Assembly (NCBI GenBank): GCA_046530735.1
Contig: JBHEQV010000002.1
Location: forward strand, 124,001 to 188,000
DNA from: Arsenophonus sp046530735
Lineage (GTDB): Bacteria; Pseudomonadota; Gammaproteobacteria; Enterobacterales; Enterobacteriaceae
Direction: 5' to 3'
DNA length: 64,000 bases
The notes under the pieces are model-generated. The model was not told where the DNA came from. It did no database searches and was given only the letters and a program-made list of their open reading frames with translations. This document shows positions 31,858 through 43,457 of this stretch, piece after piece; positions within the stretch are counted from its first letter, which is position 1; each line of letters starts with the position of its first letter. The translations under genes and the position numbers were made by a program.

Positions 31858-32460
31858 TATGTTAGAAAAGGTTATCGGTAGAAATCACGCATACTATGTG
31901 AAGGATTTTTGCTATAGAGGTTGCCATAAAAAATAAAACAGTAATTCAGATTAAAGCGATTTTTTTTTATTCTATTTAAGATAAAGCTCCATCATATTAG
32001 TTAGCTCAGTAATAATCTGTCGGATAATGTCGCTTTATGCATTGAAACAACTAATTCTACTTTATCTTATCCATACTCTCACAGTAAACATGTTATCCGA
32101 TGGGCATTATTAGGATTACAACGATATTGTTCCAAAATCGCCAATTATAGGAAAAGATTTAACAATCTTAATAAAAGTCTTCTAGCAAAACTAGATTGCA
32201 AGAATAAATAGTTTAGTTATCTCAATGTATGTTAAATAGATTGATTTTACTGGAAATTTAGAAAGCAAACAGGCATTTTTTTGAAAACAGCGTTTAGATG
32301 GTATTACTGCCTCCTTGGTTTAGCGTAAACAGTAAACATAAATGCACTAAGTGCTATTGTTGAAATCGACGAAATATTTTCCTGATCTTTTAAATGGAAG
32401 CATTTATATCTACATAAGAAAGCTAGAAAAGGCAGGGTAGGAGGAGATAAAAAAACGAAT
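31858..32460 (+). mobile_element. IS1595-like element, 5' part, interrupted by IS91-like element
   Basis: Starts GGTTATCGGTAGAAATC about 80 bp upstream of uvrA. It is collinear with the copies at 22020 and 43460 up to GGAGATAAAAAAACGAAT, where IS91-like sequence intervenes. The same element resumes at 34261. Confidence 0.65.
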
Positions 32461-34260
32461 TAGTCAAATACTATGATGGAATCTGCTGCACAGCTATGCT
32501 GCTTCTGAAATGTTTATAACCTTAGTATTGTTTTATATTCTACGATATATGAATTTTTTCAGAAATTCAGCCAGGTGCTCAGAATAAATCTCCTAGAAAG
32601 CATAAACTAGGTAAATCAAGAAGATAATACACCAACTCATGTACTGTATCGTCTATTTATCTGAAGCAATTTATAGTTTCTTTACAGAAATTAATGATAA
32701 TAGACCGATTGAATTTTTATGACACCTCAAGGGAGGGGTATGAACCAATATCTCTAAACTCCTCTTTATCTCCAATTTTCAACACGCAAGTATTATTCGC
32801 TTTTAGGTACGATTATCTGAGTTTTATAATTCAAGGCCAAGCTCATGACGCTGGATACAGCTTTATTAAGGGATAATGATGGAAGTATACTTCCTATGAA
32901 TTCATCACCTATAGAAATTAGAGATAATTTCCATCTTTTTTGCAATCTGTGACAAGAATAAAGATACCTGTGCGCGATAGACTTGACAAATACAGACAAG
33001 GATTATGATTTTTATTTTTTTTAGCAATATACCACCAGAGGATGATTTATCCAGATGTATATTCTCACCGCCGTTTTTTGCTAAAACTATGAATCAAAAT
33101 CTCGTAGTTTATACAAGTTCAAAGGTATCGAACAATAATTCGTATGACAAATTTAAATTTATCAGACTGTAATTCGCAATACATTACACTTTCACTATGC
33201 TATTTTCTTTATAATTTTAACAATAACTAATCGCTATTAACGCTCTATTTCACTGCCCTATACTCACTATGCTGCAGTGGATGTGGTAGCAACGCAAAAT
33301 AGGGTATTAAAATTACTATCTTTTTTGTATGTCTTGCACACTTATTGTCAATAACTCAATCAACATCCACCTATTCATATCTCAGTAACTAGTAGTGGTC
33401 TGAATATTAACATTCTATAGAGCATGAGCTGTTATTAAAATATCGATCAAAAAATTTGGCAAGGCGTTATTCATCTGTCTGCTATCTCAGAGAGATGACA
33501 TAATAAATCCTAGTATTTTTGGTCTTGTGAATATATCCGTTAAAGGAGTCTAATGATAGCGTTACTTGAAGCACAAGTACGGGACGTTACTGGAAAATAC
33601 TGGTTGCTAAAAAGACAAAAGAAAGTGGCATAGTGTGAAATACCTCTCGTACGATACCTTAAATAACCGCTAGTATTCGTATAAAAGCTGCGGCATTAAT
33701 GAAGGGGTGCTTTGTACCATAATTATTATGATCATCGGACTAACAGTACTTGCAACAGACTTTGAAAAAGGAAAAAATGATCCGGGCGCTACATTATAAT
33801 CTATATTCCGGCTAGACATTTTAAAATAGTGCGTTATATAGTTTTATAAAAACGTAAATGAGGCATATTATTATTGAAGATGTATAAGATACTGAAGAGA
33901 TATTAGCAAAAAATCGGAAAAATTGAGTTCATTGTTCTGATAAAAGGATTCTTGTGTGCAGATCTGTATAAATGAATTTTGTTTGACGGAAAGCTACTTT
34001 TACCGACGTTCAGCTTAGCAAGAAGGCAATGAGATTGTTGTTAGAAAAAATGCATAAAATAAAAACAATAATTATTAAGATAAAACTAGGATTAGTATTT
34101 TTAAAATTAAAGAATTAGGTCAAAGAATACATACTCCAATAAAATTTCACTTACAATAAACCTAGTAAACTGATTCTATTTGCTTTTAGCAATAAGGAGA
34201 AATGGATTTTATAATCCCTACTTAAGAAGCAATTTAATTTTCTTATCCATAAACGAATAG
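32461..34260 (+). mobile_element. Decayed IS91-like element inserted in an IS1595-like copy
   Basis: Begins TAGTCAAATACTATGATGG, the same junction as the copy at 26306. Transposase fragments: LINSINIHLFISVTSSGLN (about 33350), TGRYWK/LLENTGCKKDKRKWHSVKYL (about 33570-33640) and RHFKI-like (about 33815). These match the IS91 blocks HIHVSVTRGGLD, WKVHFAKKTK and KYLGRYLK. No intact frame. It ends just before CAGTTTTAATCGTC, where the IS1595-like copy continues. Confidence 0.65.
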
Positions 34261-34650
34261 CAGTTTTAATCGTCCAAAATTAATAGAGTCAATGTGAGCA
34301 ATAAGATTATTGAAGAATTTGATGCAAAATGTATTAGCTATTTTTAATCTAATCATCGATAAGAATCGATCTTTTCTAGAAAGGAGGTAAAAGATATAAA
34401 ATCTTTATCATCAAGCGTAAAATTAGTCAATATTATTTAATAAGACTAAATAATTAGAGAATTATTGATAAGGAATTCTATATTCAAAATATGAGCAGTT
34501 ATATCAGTTAATTAAAAAATAACTAAGTGAATTCTCTATAGTAGAGAGTCTTTATTTACCAAATTATCTACCTTAGAAAAGGTTGTTTAAAACAATAACA
34601 ATTGAAATATAGATATAGCTAAAATTTCGCTGTAAGCAAAGTAATCTTAT
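34261..34650 (+). mobile_element. IS1595-like element, 3' part
   Basis: Resumes at the equivalent of the VTVLIVRDQQGN segment of the reference copy (22622 onward) and continues to its 3' end with the same decayed blocks (TCTATATTCAAAATATGAGC, ACCTTAGAAAAGGTTGTTT). It completes the element whose 5' part is at 31858. Confidence 0.6.
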
Positions 34651-34852
34651 TTGCTAAGATAGTAAAATTTTACAGTATAGACGATTATATTCTGGAATAT
34701 AATAGCTAAATTTAAAAAATTTAATAAAATCACAATATAATTTTCTAAGGTGTTTCACAACCTATAATTGGAAACGATTTGGTTTCCGCATTCAATAATG
34801 TGTTAGCATATTAAATTAGTAATATTAAAAATTAATTTATCAGGAGTATAGA

Positions 34853-35392
34853 ATGGCCAGCAGAGGTGTTAACAAAGTCATACTTATTGGCAACTTAGGA
34901 CAAGATCCTGAAATTCGTTATATCCCAAATGGTGGTGCGGTTGCAAATCTTACTCTAGCAACCTCTGAAAGTTGGCGTGATAAGCAAAGTGGCGAAATGC
35001 GGGAAAAAAGAGAATGGCACCGTGTTGTGATTTTTGGCAAGCTAGCAGAAGTAGCAGGTGAATATTTGCGTAAAGGTTCACAAGTTTACATCGAAGGTTT
35101 ATTACAAACTCGTAAATGGCAAGACCAAAATGGTCAAGATCGATATACTACTGAAGTAGTAGTAAATATTACTGGTAGCATGCAAATGCTAGGCACACGT
35201 GGCGGTTTACAAGAAGGTATATTACAAAATAATCCAGCTGGTGCTTTGGCACAAACACAACAGTTGCAACAATCACAACAAACTCAGCAATTTAGTGGTA
35301 ACGCGCCAGCGCCTGTTTTCCATTCTAGTAAAGTTACTGACTCTACGTCAGATGAGTCATCAATTGATTTCGATGATGACATTCCCTTTTAA
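34853..35392 (+). CDS. ssb: Single-stranded DNA-binding protein
   Basis: Homotetrameric OB-fold protein that coats ssDNA in replication, recombination and repair and recruits partners, including HolC. The product is 179 aa (178 in E. coli): OB domain about residues 1-110 (MASRGVNKVILIGNLGQDPE...), a flexible Gln-rich linker (AQTQQLQQSQQTQQFSG), and the acidic tip DFDDDIPF that binds partner proteins. CAGGAG lies 6 nt before the ATG. In E. coli the uvrA/ssb intergenic region carries a LexA box. I see no CTGT-N8-ACAG sequence in the 200 bp upstream here, so SOS control has probably been lost. Confidence 0.97.
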   Translation: MASRGVNKVILIGNLGQDPEIRYIPNGGAVANLTLATSESWRDKQSGEMREKREWHRVVIFGKLAEVAGEYLRKGSQVYIEGLLQTRKWQDQNGQDRYTTEVVVNITGSMQMLGTRGGLQEGILQNNPAGALAQTQQLQQSQQTQQFSGNAPAPVFHSSKVTDSTSDESSIDFDDDIPF

Positions 35393-37070
35393 AATACTAT
35401 TAAAACATTAATAGTAGTTGTGAACACTTATCGATAGCCAATATTTTATGATTATAATGCTGTTTATAATAATTTTATTTTAGTATAGGATAAAAATTTT
35501 AATCGCCTTTTTAATAGGACTCGCATTATAAATTTATCTATATATTTATGTACATGAAATTTTATAAAAAGAAAACTTAGAGAGAAAATATGACGGTAAG
35601 TAATTCATGGTTAAGAGCAGAAATGATAAGCTGAAAGATAAAATCCTCACTAAATCAGTCAGAGAATGGGTTATTGGTTCGGGTGACATTGAAAGGTAAA
35701 GTAATTTTTCAGTATTGTTATTGCTGACAATGAAATATGACAGAATAGATAGTGCAATGTGTCGTCTAATGAACTTAAAAAATGCTTGTAATAGCGCATT
35801 TCTCGTTGAGAACTGTTGTATTACAGAAACCTTAAAATAGTCAGAATGTACCCGGAAGCAACAGTTGATTAATGCATAAATATTTAAATCCGTTATTTAG
35901 ACTGATTGGGAAATTACTTACAATGTATAGGTAAAAAACGAGTGAGATATTATAGTTATTTTAAATTTATCTTTTCCATAAGATTGGAAATCTGATCCGT
36001 GATGAGAAACACGATTGTATGTCTGATTTTCGCTAATTGAAAAGTTGTTAAAAGCAAGTCGGCAATAGGGGAAGTCCTATTACAAAGGTTTTATCTTACT
36101 TCTAAATTGTGAATAGGGGTAGGTAATTACAAAGGAATAATTTGTTTAAATCTAATTATGTAGATATGATAGGCATAGGATTTAGAGATGAAAAATAACA
36201 TGGAAAATGAATGTCAAATAACAATGAGCCTAGAGTATTATTGTGTTAATTTATATATGCAAGATTATATAATCTAAAAAATATTTTAATAATTAAATTA
36301 TCGTTATTATTTAATTGCCGAATTATTTTGATGATAAAGGAATTAATAAAAGCTGCTAAAAAATTGAGTTGGTGGTGTGTATTATTATTTATCATGTCAA
36401 GTGGTAGACAGTTAGGTATAAATGGACAAAGCAGTTTTGTTCCTTACCTCAACAAGGAGCAGCTCATAGATAGAAGGATTATACTCACTGGTATAAATTT
36501 ACGATTTACATAAAACCGCACAAAATGGTGTTGCAGGGTTAATTTTTAGCTTCGTCGTGATACTGAGATAATATTAGCTTATAAATTATATCTGATTTAG
36601 CAGATATATGATAAGCATACTTATACATAGAGTAACGGAGTGGTGTTTTATAAGCGCTAGTGAAATAGGTTATTTAAATCGTTTGCAATTTTCAGAATTA
36701 ATAATGTGTTGCCAGATAAAATTAAGCTCATTAGATTTAAATTTAGGAGATGGAAAACCTTACCATCGTTGCTTCATTACCCACCAATTGTCTGATAGTG
36801 TATATTGTTACTTTGTATATTTTTCTAATTCACTGGTTTTGATAAAATGGAATTTGTTTTCAGTTTTATTAAAATGATTTGCTTTTTTTCTAAAATAGCC
36901 ATTAATTAATTATATTTTGATAATCCTTATCCTATTATATTTTTAGTATTATTCCTATTCTCTCTTAATCAATGAGAGTTTCTTTTTTTTAAAAAAGAAT
37001 TAAGAGTTTAGTTTTTCTTGCGATGAATTCTAAAATATGTACAGATAGCCTGTATCTGTATTACCTCATC
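35393..37070. other. Decayed sequence after ssb, no gene identified
   Basis: Protein-like plus-strand stretches occur at 35610-35830 (DKILTKSVREWVIGSGDIER; NLKNACNSAFLVENCCITET), 36328-36513 (61 codons, MMIKELIKAAKKLSWWCV...) and 36608-36877 (89 codons). I recognise none. They look like eroded genes of one plus-strand unit ending at the terminator-like hairpin at 36960. Confidence 0.4.
36960..36990 (+). terminator. Terminator-like hairpin with T-run
   Basis: CTCTC, loop TTAATCAAT, GAGAG, followed by TTTCTTTTTTTT. The 5 bp stem is short but the T-run is good. It lies downstream of the unidentified decayed plus-strand sequence and just before an IS481-like remnant. Confidence 0.4.
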
Positions 37071-38100
37071 ATCGATAGTTATCATAATATTGATTTAGAG
37101 ATAATTTCTGATTGTACCAGCCAAACATATTAATGCAGAGAGATATGAAGCTCTTTAACAGAATTAAAATGATAGCTTTGTAGGACTATCTTCTATGCAC
37201 CTATTAAATCGCTCGGTCATATCATTCATTTGGAGGATGAATTATCAGGCTAAGTCAATACTCTATACTAAGCTCTGAAAACAAAAAATTGAATTCTTGT
37301 TTTCTGGTTGCTGAATATTTTTTGAAAATTAAAAATATGATCTGTAAATTATTCGCTATTATTTGTAAATTCTTCATGGTGGATAAATATCCATGAAATA
37401 TACTTGGTTAAAATCACATAAGAATCGTCAAACATTTCCTAGGGGGGTTAGAGGCATTCTAAAGACATTAATAAACGCGATCTATATTTATAAAATAATA
37501 ATGTCGTAAAGTTTAGTTTGGTATTTGCAGAAAATATTTCAATATACATGTAAATAAGCAGAGGTATAGCTTTTAAACATTTTATGTTTAGTTCTGTGCT
37601 TCTTTTATCATTTCATGCAAATTCTTCCTCTGTACCTGTATAATAACCATGCAGTTCTCGCATTACTGCTAGCAGATCTCGTCGAGAAGAAGATGTTTTC
37701 GTAATAAAATGACTATAGCTTCTTGATTGGAGTAAAAGCCTCGTTCGGAAAACAATAGAAAGAACATAGTTGTGATGATCAACATGATCTCGTTTTTACC
37801 CTATAAAATAGTAATTCATATATGCTATAACGCTTATCTAAAGTTAACACAAGCTCTTTATTTTGTCTTAAGAGTAGATCTGATTTAGGTGTTCTAGTTG
37901 TCTGATGATGAAGCTTTATTATAATGGCATTTTCCCTTAACTATATCAATTAGTAGCCATATTGCCAGAATAGAGCTATCCTATGAGGATCTATATAATG
38001 ATTTAGGACTAAACAGATATGAATTAACTGATCACGAATAACATGTCTAGTGACAGATACGAGAGAACTTATTATTGATTTTTTTTAACTCTATTCTTAT
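37070..38100 (-). mobile_element. Decayed IS481-like element
   Basis: Shares, in order, the blocks of the copy at 50165-51180: AGAGAGATATGAAGCTCTTT, TTAAATCGCTCGGTCATATC, AGTTTAGTTTGGTATTTGCA, and the CTATAACGCTTATCTAAAGT end. The minus-strand reading has the ERFN block but no open frame. Confidence 0.6.
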
Positions 38101-38690
38101 TTTATCATGGATAAAATGGGCTAATCTGTTGATCTTAAATAGATAAATCCCTCTTTTTACTAGTAATTTACTAATAAACCAGTATACCTTCTTTTGTTTT
38201 AGTGAGTACCTTATCGTTTTTAATATCTGTTTTAATTGTATGCCAATGTTATTAAGAATATTGTGTGTTACTTCGGTTAATTTAGCCTCTGTTATTTCCT
38301 GATTGTTGTTATTATGGATATCCAGTAAAATCTTAATTTTTTGTTTAGTCTTTTGAGTTTACCGAGACACCTATTTTTATTGGTTTAATCATTATGGATT
38401 CTTCTGGTGGTGGAGATCGGTTAATTAGTGTAGCTAATTTTCTATTTTTAATGCTTTCTAGACGTTAGATTTATCAGTATGGCATTCATGATAAATTTAC
38501 TTTCATTGGTGTAATTTACAAAAAAGGGGGGTTCACTGTCGTAGTGGCTAATTTTTTAGAGTGTTTTTATTAATTAGGATTTATTGTTTATCATTTACTT
38601 ATACTTAAAATTCGTTTATTTCTGTCTGATCTAATTTGTGATAAAACTATTAATTTTTATATAAATACAGCTACCCCTTAGAATGGGTGG
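38100..38690. other. Unidentified decayed sequence
   Basis: The plus strand gives a partly open reading (FIGLIIMDSSGGGDRLISVA then YGIHDKFTFIGVIYKKGG, 38375-38540). The minus strand gives MIKPIKIGVSVNSKD. Neither was assigned to a family. Confidence 0.3.
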
Positions 38691-39340
38691 TTACTTTTTT
38701 TTATAGGAAATTTCAGCAATTTCTGAATTTAAATTGTTTTAGTTTCAAATAATCGTTTCCAGGCTAAATAATTCGGTAAATAAAACCATCCCCCAACTAT
38801 GTGAATCTATTTAGTCTATTTTAAATGCCTAATATAATTTTATATTTTAAATATGAAATTTCTTATCAATAACTTTCTGATTACTCAATCTTATTAGTAG
38901 ATAGTGACTAATGCCATGCTTGTTAGCAAAGGTTTGATAGTATTCAGTTCCATTTAAGCAAAGAATGAACTCTTTAATCGATGATCGATTCAAACAAACA
39001 GATAAGTGCTCTGCATTAAACTCTTCAAGATTTCATTTCTTAGATGACCCTTCTTAATCTCAGGCAATTAAGACCGCGATTCGTTCTTTCCTTTTATCTC
39101 CTCTTCTCCCACATTCACACTTTTCTATGTCAAATATAAGGCCTTTTTCATGGATTTAGAGAAAAATGTTTCATTAATTTCAACAACACCACTTAGTGAA
39201 CTTATGTTGCAAGGAATAAGAAAAGAGTCTCTTTTATCTGTATGATTCTTTACTTTTTCATGAAAGCTCTATAGTGAAAATCTTTCATACAGAATAATGG
39301 ATTTCTACCAATAATCTTTTACAAGATAGGTAAGATAACT
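38690..39340 (-). mobile_element. Internally deleted IS1595-like element
   Basis: Both ends of the element are present (GTTACTTTTTTTTATAGG at 38692; ATGGATTTCTACCAATAATC at 39298), but about 350-400 bp from the middle, spanning the zinc-ribbon and helix-turn-helix part, are missing compared with 57270-58290. Confidence 0.55.
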
Positions 39341-39344
39341 CTTA

Positions 39345-40530
39345 TATGAATTAATCAGTAATAGTGACAGGTAGCTGTGATAGCATTGCTGTTAAGACGG
39401 AGCTAAAATCCATGTTGCGACAAACATGTAAACACTGCCTTGTTGACGAGTGTTATCAATGACCATCCTCTATAACGGTTATGTGCCACCGTGAACTATA
39501 CAAACTGATATTGGCGATCTTGAGATTAAATTGCATAAGGTTTATGAGTCGCAGAGGCAACAGAATATGTTTCAAAAGTTTATTGTATTACTGTCTTATC
39601 TGAAACGTACAAAAGCAGTAAATATGGGGTATTGCTACTATGTTTTCAGCAACTTCTCCTTCAATAATTTTTACGAAGCCCTAAGGGAGATTCTTGGTAA
39701 AAAAGCATATAGTCTTCTACTGATATCATTAACAGGCTGAAACAGCAATAGATTAAAGAGCGCAGGCAATATGGTACTTGTGTAATTTAAGCGATACGCG
39801 TTATGTTTATTTCTTGTTTGAAGATATATGCTGCTCTATCAGGCAAGTTGATCGTCTTTATCTGCTGATTTAATTTGTAATAGTATATATTATGGACGTA
39901 AGGAGCTTGTTGTGGTCAATGATGGTTCTAGAAAATTAGAATCGAACTAATCTCAACTTATTAATGGCCTGAAAACGAGCTGTTTAACTGTATTTCTAGG
40001 TTTCTTATGGTGGGGTTGCACTTAGTTTTAGAATGCAATAGAAAATAAATTTCTGGACACGCAGCACTAATTCTATTTGGTGTATAAAACAATTCATCCA
40101 GCACCTTCACTCCGGAAGGGTATCAACCGAAAGTTAATGGTGATCTTAGTTAGGTATGGCTGCAAAAAGTTACGATGCTTACAATAAAGCTTTTTATACT
40201 TTGTTCGCAAGGTTATCAGCGAAGCGTGTTTTGCAGAGATAAAGAAGCTGAATAAAGATATAAAAGAATTTCTGGTATTTCTATAATTATCTGTCAGCGC
40301 ACTTGGCGTCAATAAGAACGACTATTCTGATTGAATTGGATTTTGTGATAGCATGTCTATTAAGCTAACATGTGAAGTATTGTGTTTAGAAAACAATCCT
40401 TTAATTTTATTTAAGCTGCTTTCACCATGTTTAAAAAACGGGAATCATCTAGGGGCTGAGACTTTTGATACTAGTTAGTAAACAATGTTTAATTTAATCA
40501 TGAAGAACAGGTTTACGAAGCATTAGAGTG
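39345..40530 (+). mobile_element. Decayed IS256-like element
   Basis: Plus frame: TDIGDLEIKLHKV (about 39510, cf. IS285-type DIEIKVPKVR), then QNMFQKFIVLLSYLKRTKA, NFYEALREILGKKAYSLLLI (39650-39730), and YSSAYQAS*SSLSAD-like sequence. It ends with AGGTTTACGAAGCATTAGAG near 40510, the shared terminal segment. The longest open stretch is 69 codons. Confidence 0.65.
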
Positions 40531-40769
40531 AAGATTGATCATCATAAACTAGATTTACTAATAAATCAAATTAATAAGCTAGCAAATTAGGTGAAAACGA
40601 TCAACAATTGTTTGGTATTGTCTAACAAACTAAAGTTAATGACGCCTTTAGAGCTATTGCACTGATTTAGTATTAAAATTTTTATAAAACAACATCAATA
40701 TCAATAACTGATCACAAATATACTCAGTGGTAATAATTTACCGCTGGTTACTATTAACACTTATTAATA
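40531..40769. other. Short spacer downstream of epmA
   Basis: Nothing recognised except a small inverted repeat (GGTAA/TTACC) near 40730 that could end epmA transcription. Confidence 0.3.
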
Positions 40770-41750
40770 TTAAGCTAGTTCTATAGAAAAAGAGATAACA
40801 TCACTAATTTTTTCTGCGTTCAGAATAAACATAACTAACCGATCAATACCTAAAGCAACGCCAGAGCAATCAGGAATGATTTCACCTAGTGCAGCAAGGA
40901 AACGCTCATCAATAGCTTGTTTTGGTAAACCCATTTTTTCGCGCATTTGATTATCATGCTCAAAACGTTTTCTCTGTTCTTCTGCATCAGTCAACTCACG
41001 AAAACCATTAGCTAACTCAATACCCTTAAAATAAACTTCAAAACGTTCAGAAACGCGGTTATCTTCTTTACTAATTTTAGCTAAAGCTGCCTGTGAAGCA
41101 GGAAAATGATAGATAACGGTAGGTTTATATTTACCTAAATTAGGTTCAACACCTATAGTAAACAAAAATTGTAATAACACATCTTTATTTTCTTCTTTTC
41201 CCGTGTTGTTTAAACCTAATTGCACTGCTGCATCATGTAATTGTTTTTTTTCTAATTCTATTGCTATTGGATCAATATTCAGATAACGCTGAAAGGCCTG
41301 TTGATATGATATCCGTTCAGTTGGTTGGCAGTCCAAAATCTGTTGCAAAAAATCATCCACTTCATCAATAAGACGATACATGTCATAATGAGGTCTATAC
41401 CATTCAAGCATAGTAAATTCTGGATTATGGTAACGTCCCTTTTCTTGATTACGAAAAGCTTTAATTATTTGATATATAGGTCCACTGCCGGCCGCTAACA
41501 AACGTTTCATATGATACTCAGGGCTAGTTATCATATACAATTTAGTGTTGTTAGCGATTATCGGAGTAACAAATTGGGTTTCAAACGATAAGAGATGAAT
41601 ATCTGTTACTGTGAATTTGCTTAATATAGGAGTCTCTACTTCCACTACCCCTCTATCAATGAAAAAACGTCTGATTTCAGCCATAATTTTGGCTCTTTTC
41701 AGTAAGTTATTGATAGATGCTCTCGGTTGCCAATTCACTATCTCACTCAT
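40770..41750 (-). CDS. epmA: Elongation factor P--(R)-beta-lysine ligase
   Basis: Class II lysyl-tRNA-synthetase-like enzyme lacking the anticodon-binding domain. With EpmB it attaches (R)-beta-lysine to EF-P, which rescues ribosomes stalled at polyproline. The product is 326 aa (325 in E. coli). Class II motif 2 is FRNQEKGRYHNPEFTMLEWY and motif 3 is GVALGIDRLVM; the N-terminus WQPRASINNLLKRAKIM is typical of the order. In E. coli it adjoins mscM, but here it stands alone 33 kb away between IS256-like remnants, evidence of rearrangement. Retention implies that EF-P modification is still in use; efp and epmB are outside the window. Confidence 0.95.
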   Translation of the reverse strand: MSEIVNWQPRASINNLLKRAKIMAEIRRFFIDRGVVEVETPILSKFTVTDIHLLSFETQFVTPIIANNTKLYMITSPEYHMKRLLAAGSGPIYQIIKAFRNQEKGRYHNPEFTMLEWYRPHYDMYRLIDEVDDFLQQILDCQPTERISYQQAFQRYLNIDPIAIELEKKQLHDAAVQLGLNNTGKEENKDVLLQFLFTIGVEPNLGKYKPTVIYHFPASQAALAKISKEDNRVSERFEVYFKGIELANGFRELTDAEEQRKRFEHDNQMREKMGLPKQAIDERFLAALGEIIPDCSGVALGIDRLVMFILNAEKISDVISFSIELA

Positions 41751-42100
41751 TGTAACTCCAAAAAAAAAAGAATAAAACGCGCTAATTTATACTAGCTTAT
41801 AAACAAGTAAATAAATGTTTCATATCGTTAATCTCATTACTTTATTTATTAAATAATAAAGTTACTCTTAATGAGAGTAAGAGTAAGAAAAACTAAAAAT
41901 ATTAATTAGTTGAAATAAATAATTAAAGTTAGCTATAAGTGTATATCACTATTTTTATCTAGTTTAGATTTTATCTAAATAAAGAAAATATTTCAACTAA
42001 AAGTTAACAAACTATAAAATAAATTCAAATAACATCAATACGTTAAAATAATTTAAAAGTTATTTTTAATTATAAAATTAATAGAATAATTATTCTAAGG
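41751..42100. other. AT-rich region upstream of epmA
   Basis: Contains the epmA promoter by position, but no gene or clear motif was recognised. The divergent frd operon found here in E. coli is absent. Confidence 0.4.
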
Positions 42101-42102
42101 TT

Positions 42103-43370
42103 ATGTTTATTTCTAGTGTATGTCATTTTAGAGATATTAGATATCCTGCTAATTGATTTCATAAATAATTTCAAAATCAGAAAGATAATATGCTATGAAA
42201 AGTCTATCCTACAGGTGGTATCTGAAAAATTAGATATTACTCTCTTAGCTCTTCTATGAATTCATTCGTAATAGTGTTCCAGGAAACTGATAGCACTGCT
42301 GTTGAGGCTGATCTTGAAGTCATTGCTACGATAAATATGCTGAATACTTTTTTGTCGGCTTGGGCATCCATAAAGAGTCGTTTGTAATAGTTATTTTCCG
42401 TAGCAAATCATACAGACTGATATTAGGAATATTGAAATTAAAGTACTTAAAGTTAATGGATATCTCACAGGGCCAGCGAAATATTTTTCTAAAGCTCATT
42501 GTTTCCGCCTTATCTAAAACGTGTAAACCTTGAAGAGTTATTGGAATGTTTATACCTGCGAATCGTATTTAACGATAATCTTTATGAATCCATGAAGCGT
42601 TTCTTGATAAAAAGTATATGAGCTCTCTGCTAGCGCTATTATCAGACTGAAACAGCAATAACTTAAAGAGCACAGGTAATTGACGCCAGCATGATTTAAT
42701 CGATATGCGTTATATTTATTTCTTGGAAGATGGCATACAACAATCCTGTTAGGAAAGCTGATCGCTTTTACCTACTAGTTATTATTGGCGTCACTAAAAA
42801 TTAACGTAAGGGGAGCTAGGTTACTATAGAAGATTCTTATCAAGAATTAGAAGCGCACTGGGCCGAATCCCTCAATGGGGTCCCCCTCTGCTAGCAATTA
42901 GTTTAATCCTATCTACAAGCTTCCTGTGGGAGAAACTGGGTCCTCTTGATTTTTAGAGTGCTATAGCAAAGATATTCCAGCACATGTAGCATCAATGCTG
43001 TTGGATATACAAAACAGCTAATATGTCGTTTTCACTCCTAAAAAATGCAACTGAAAGTTAAGGTTAAGGTATGAGAGTTATATTACCATAGAGCTCTGAT
43101 CCCAATAATAAATCCCCTGATGTTTGTTAGCAAGATTTTTAGGATATAATATACTGCTTAAAAAGTTTGGAAAAATTTACAAGAAAGCTGACATTCTATT
43201 CTTTCCTGTCAGCGTAATAGACCATCATAAGAGCGACAAGTACGATTAAATCGGCTTTGAGACAGTGCGGCTATGAAATTTACGCACAAAGCACTGTAAG
43301 TTTGAAAAACAATTTTAATGGTATTAAGCCGCTTTTATTTACTCAGAAAATTTGGAATATAGTAAGTCTC
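42103..43370 (+). mobile_element. Decayed IS256-like element
   Basis: Collinear with the copies at 39345 and 51545: start TTTCTAGTGTATGTCATTTT, then ATTGATTTCATAAATAATTT, the DIEIKVLKV block near 42430, ATCGCTTTTACCTACTAGTT, and the 3' part. Frameshifts throughout. An IS91-like fragment follows directly. Confidence 0.65.
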
Positions 43371-43374
43371 ATGG

Positions 43375-43455
43375 TGAGTGTAAAGCTACGCTAATTTAAT
43401 TCGGAGATTTTTATGAGCTGATTACTGTTTTATACTCTGCGAAAATATTAATTTC
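43375..43455 (+). mobile_element. IS91-like 5' end, cut by an IS1595-like element
   Basis: TTCGGAGATTTTTATGAGCT followed by ACTGTTTTATACTCTGCGA matches the first part of the IS91-like copies (26350, 32510, 57200). Similarity stops at 43455, where an IS1595-like element begins, and resumes at 44466. Confidence 0.5.
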
Positions 43456-43457
43456 AG

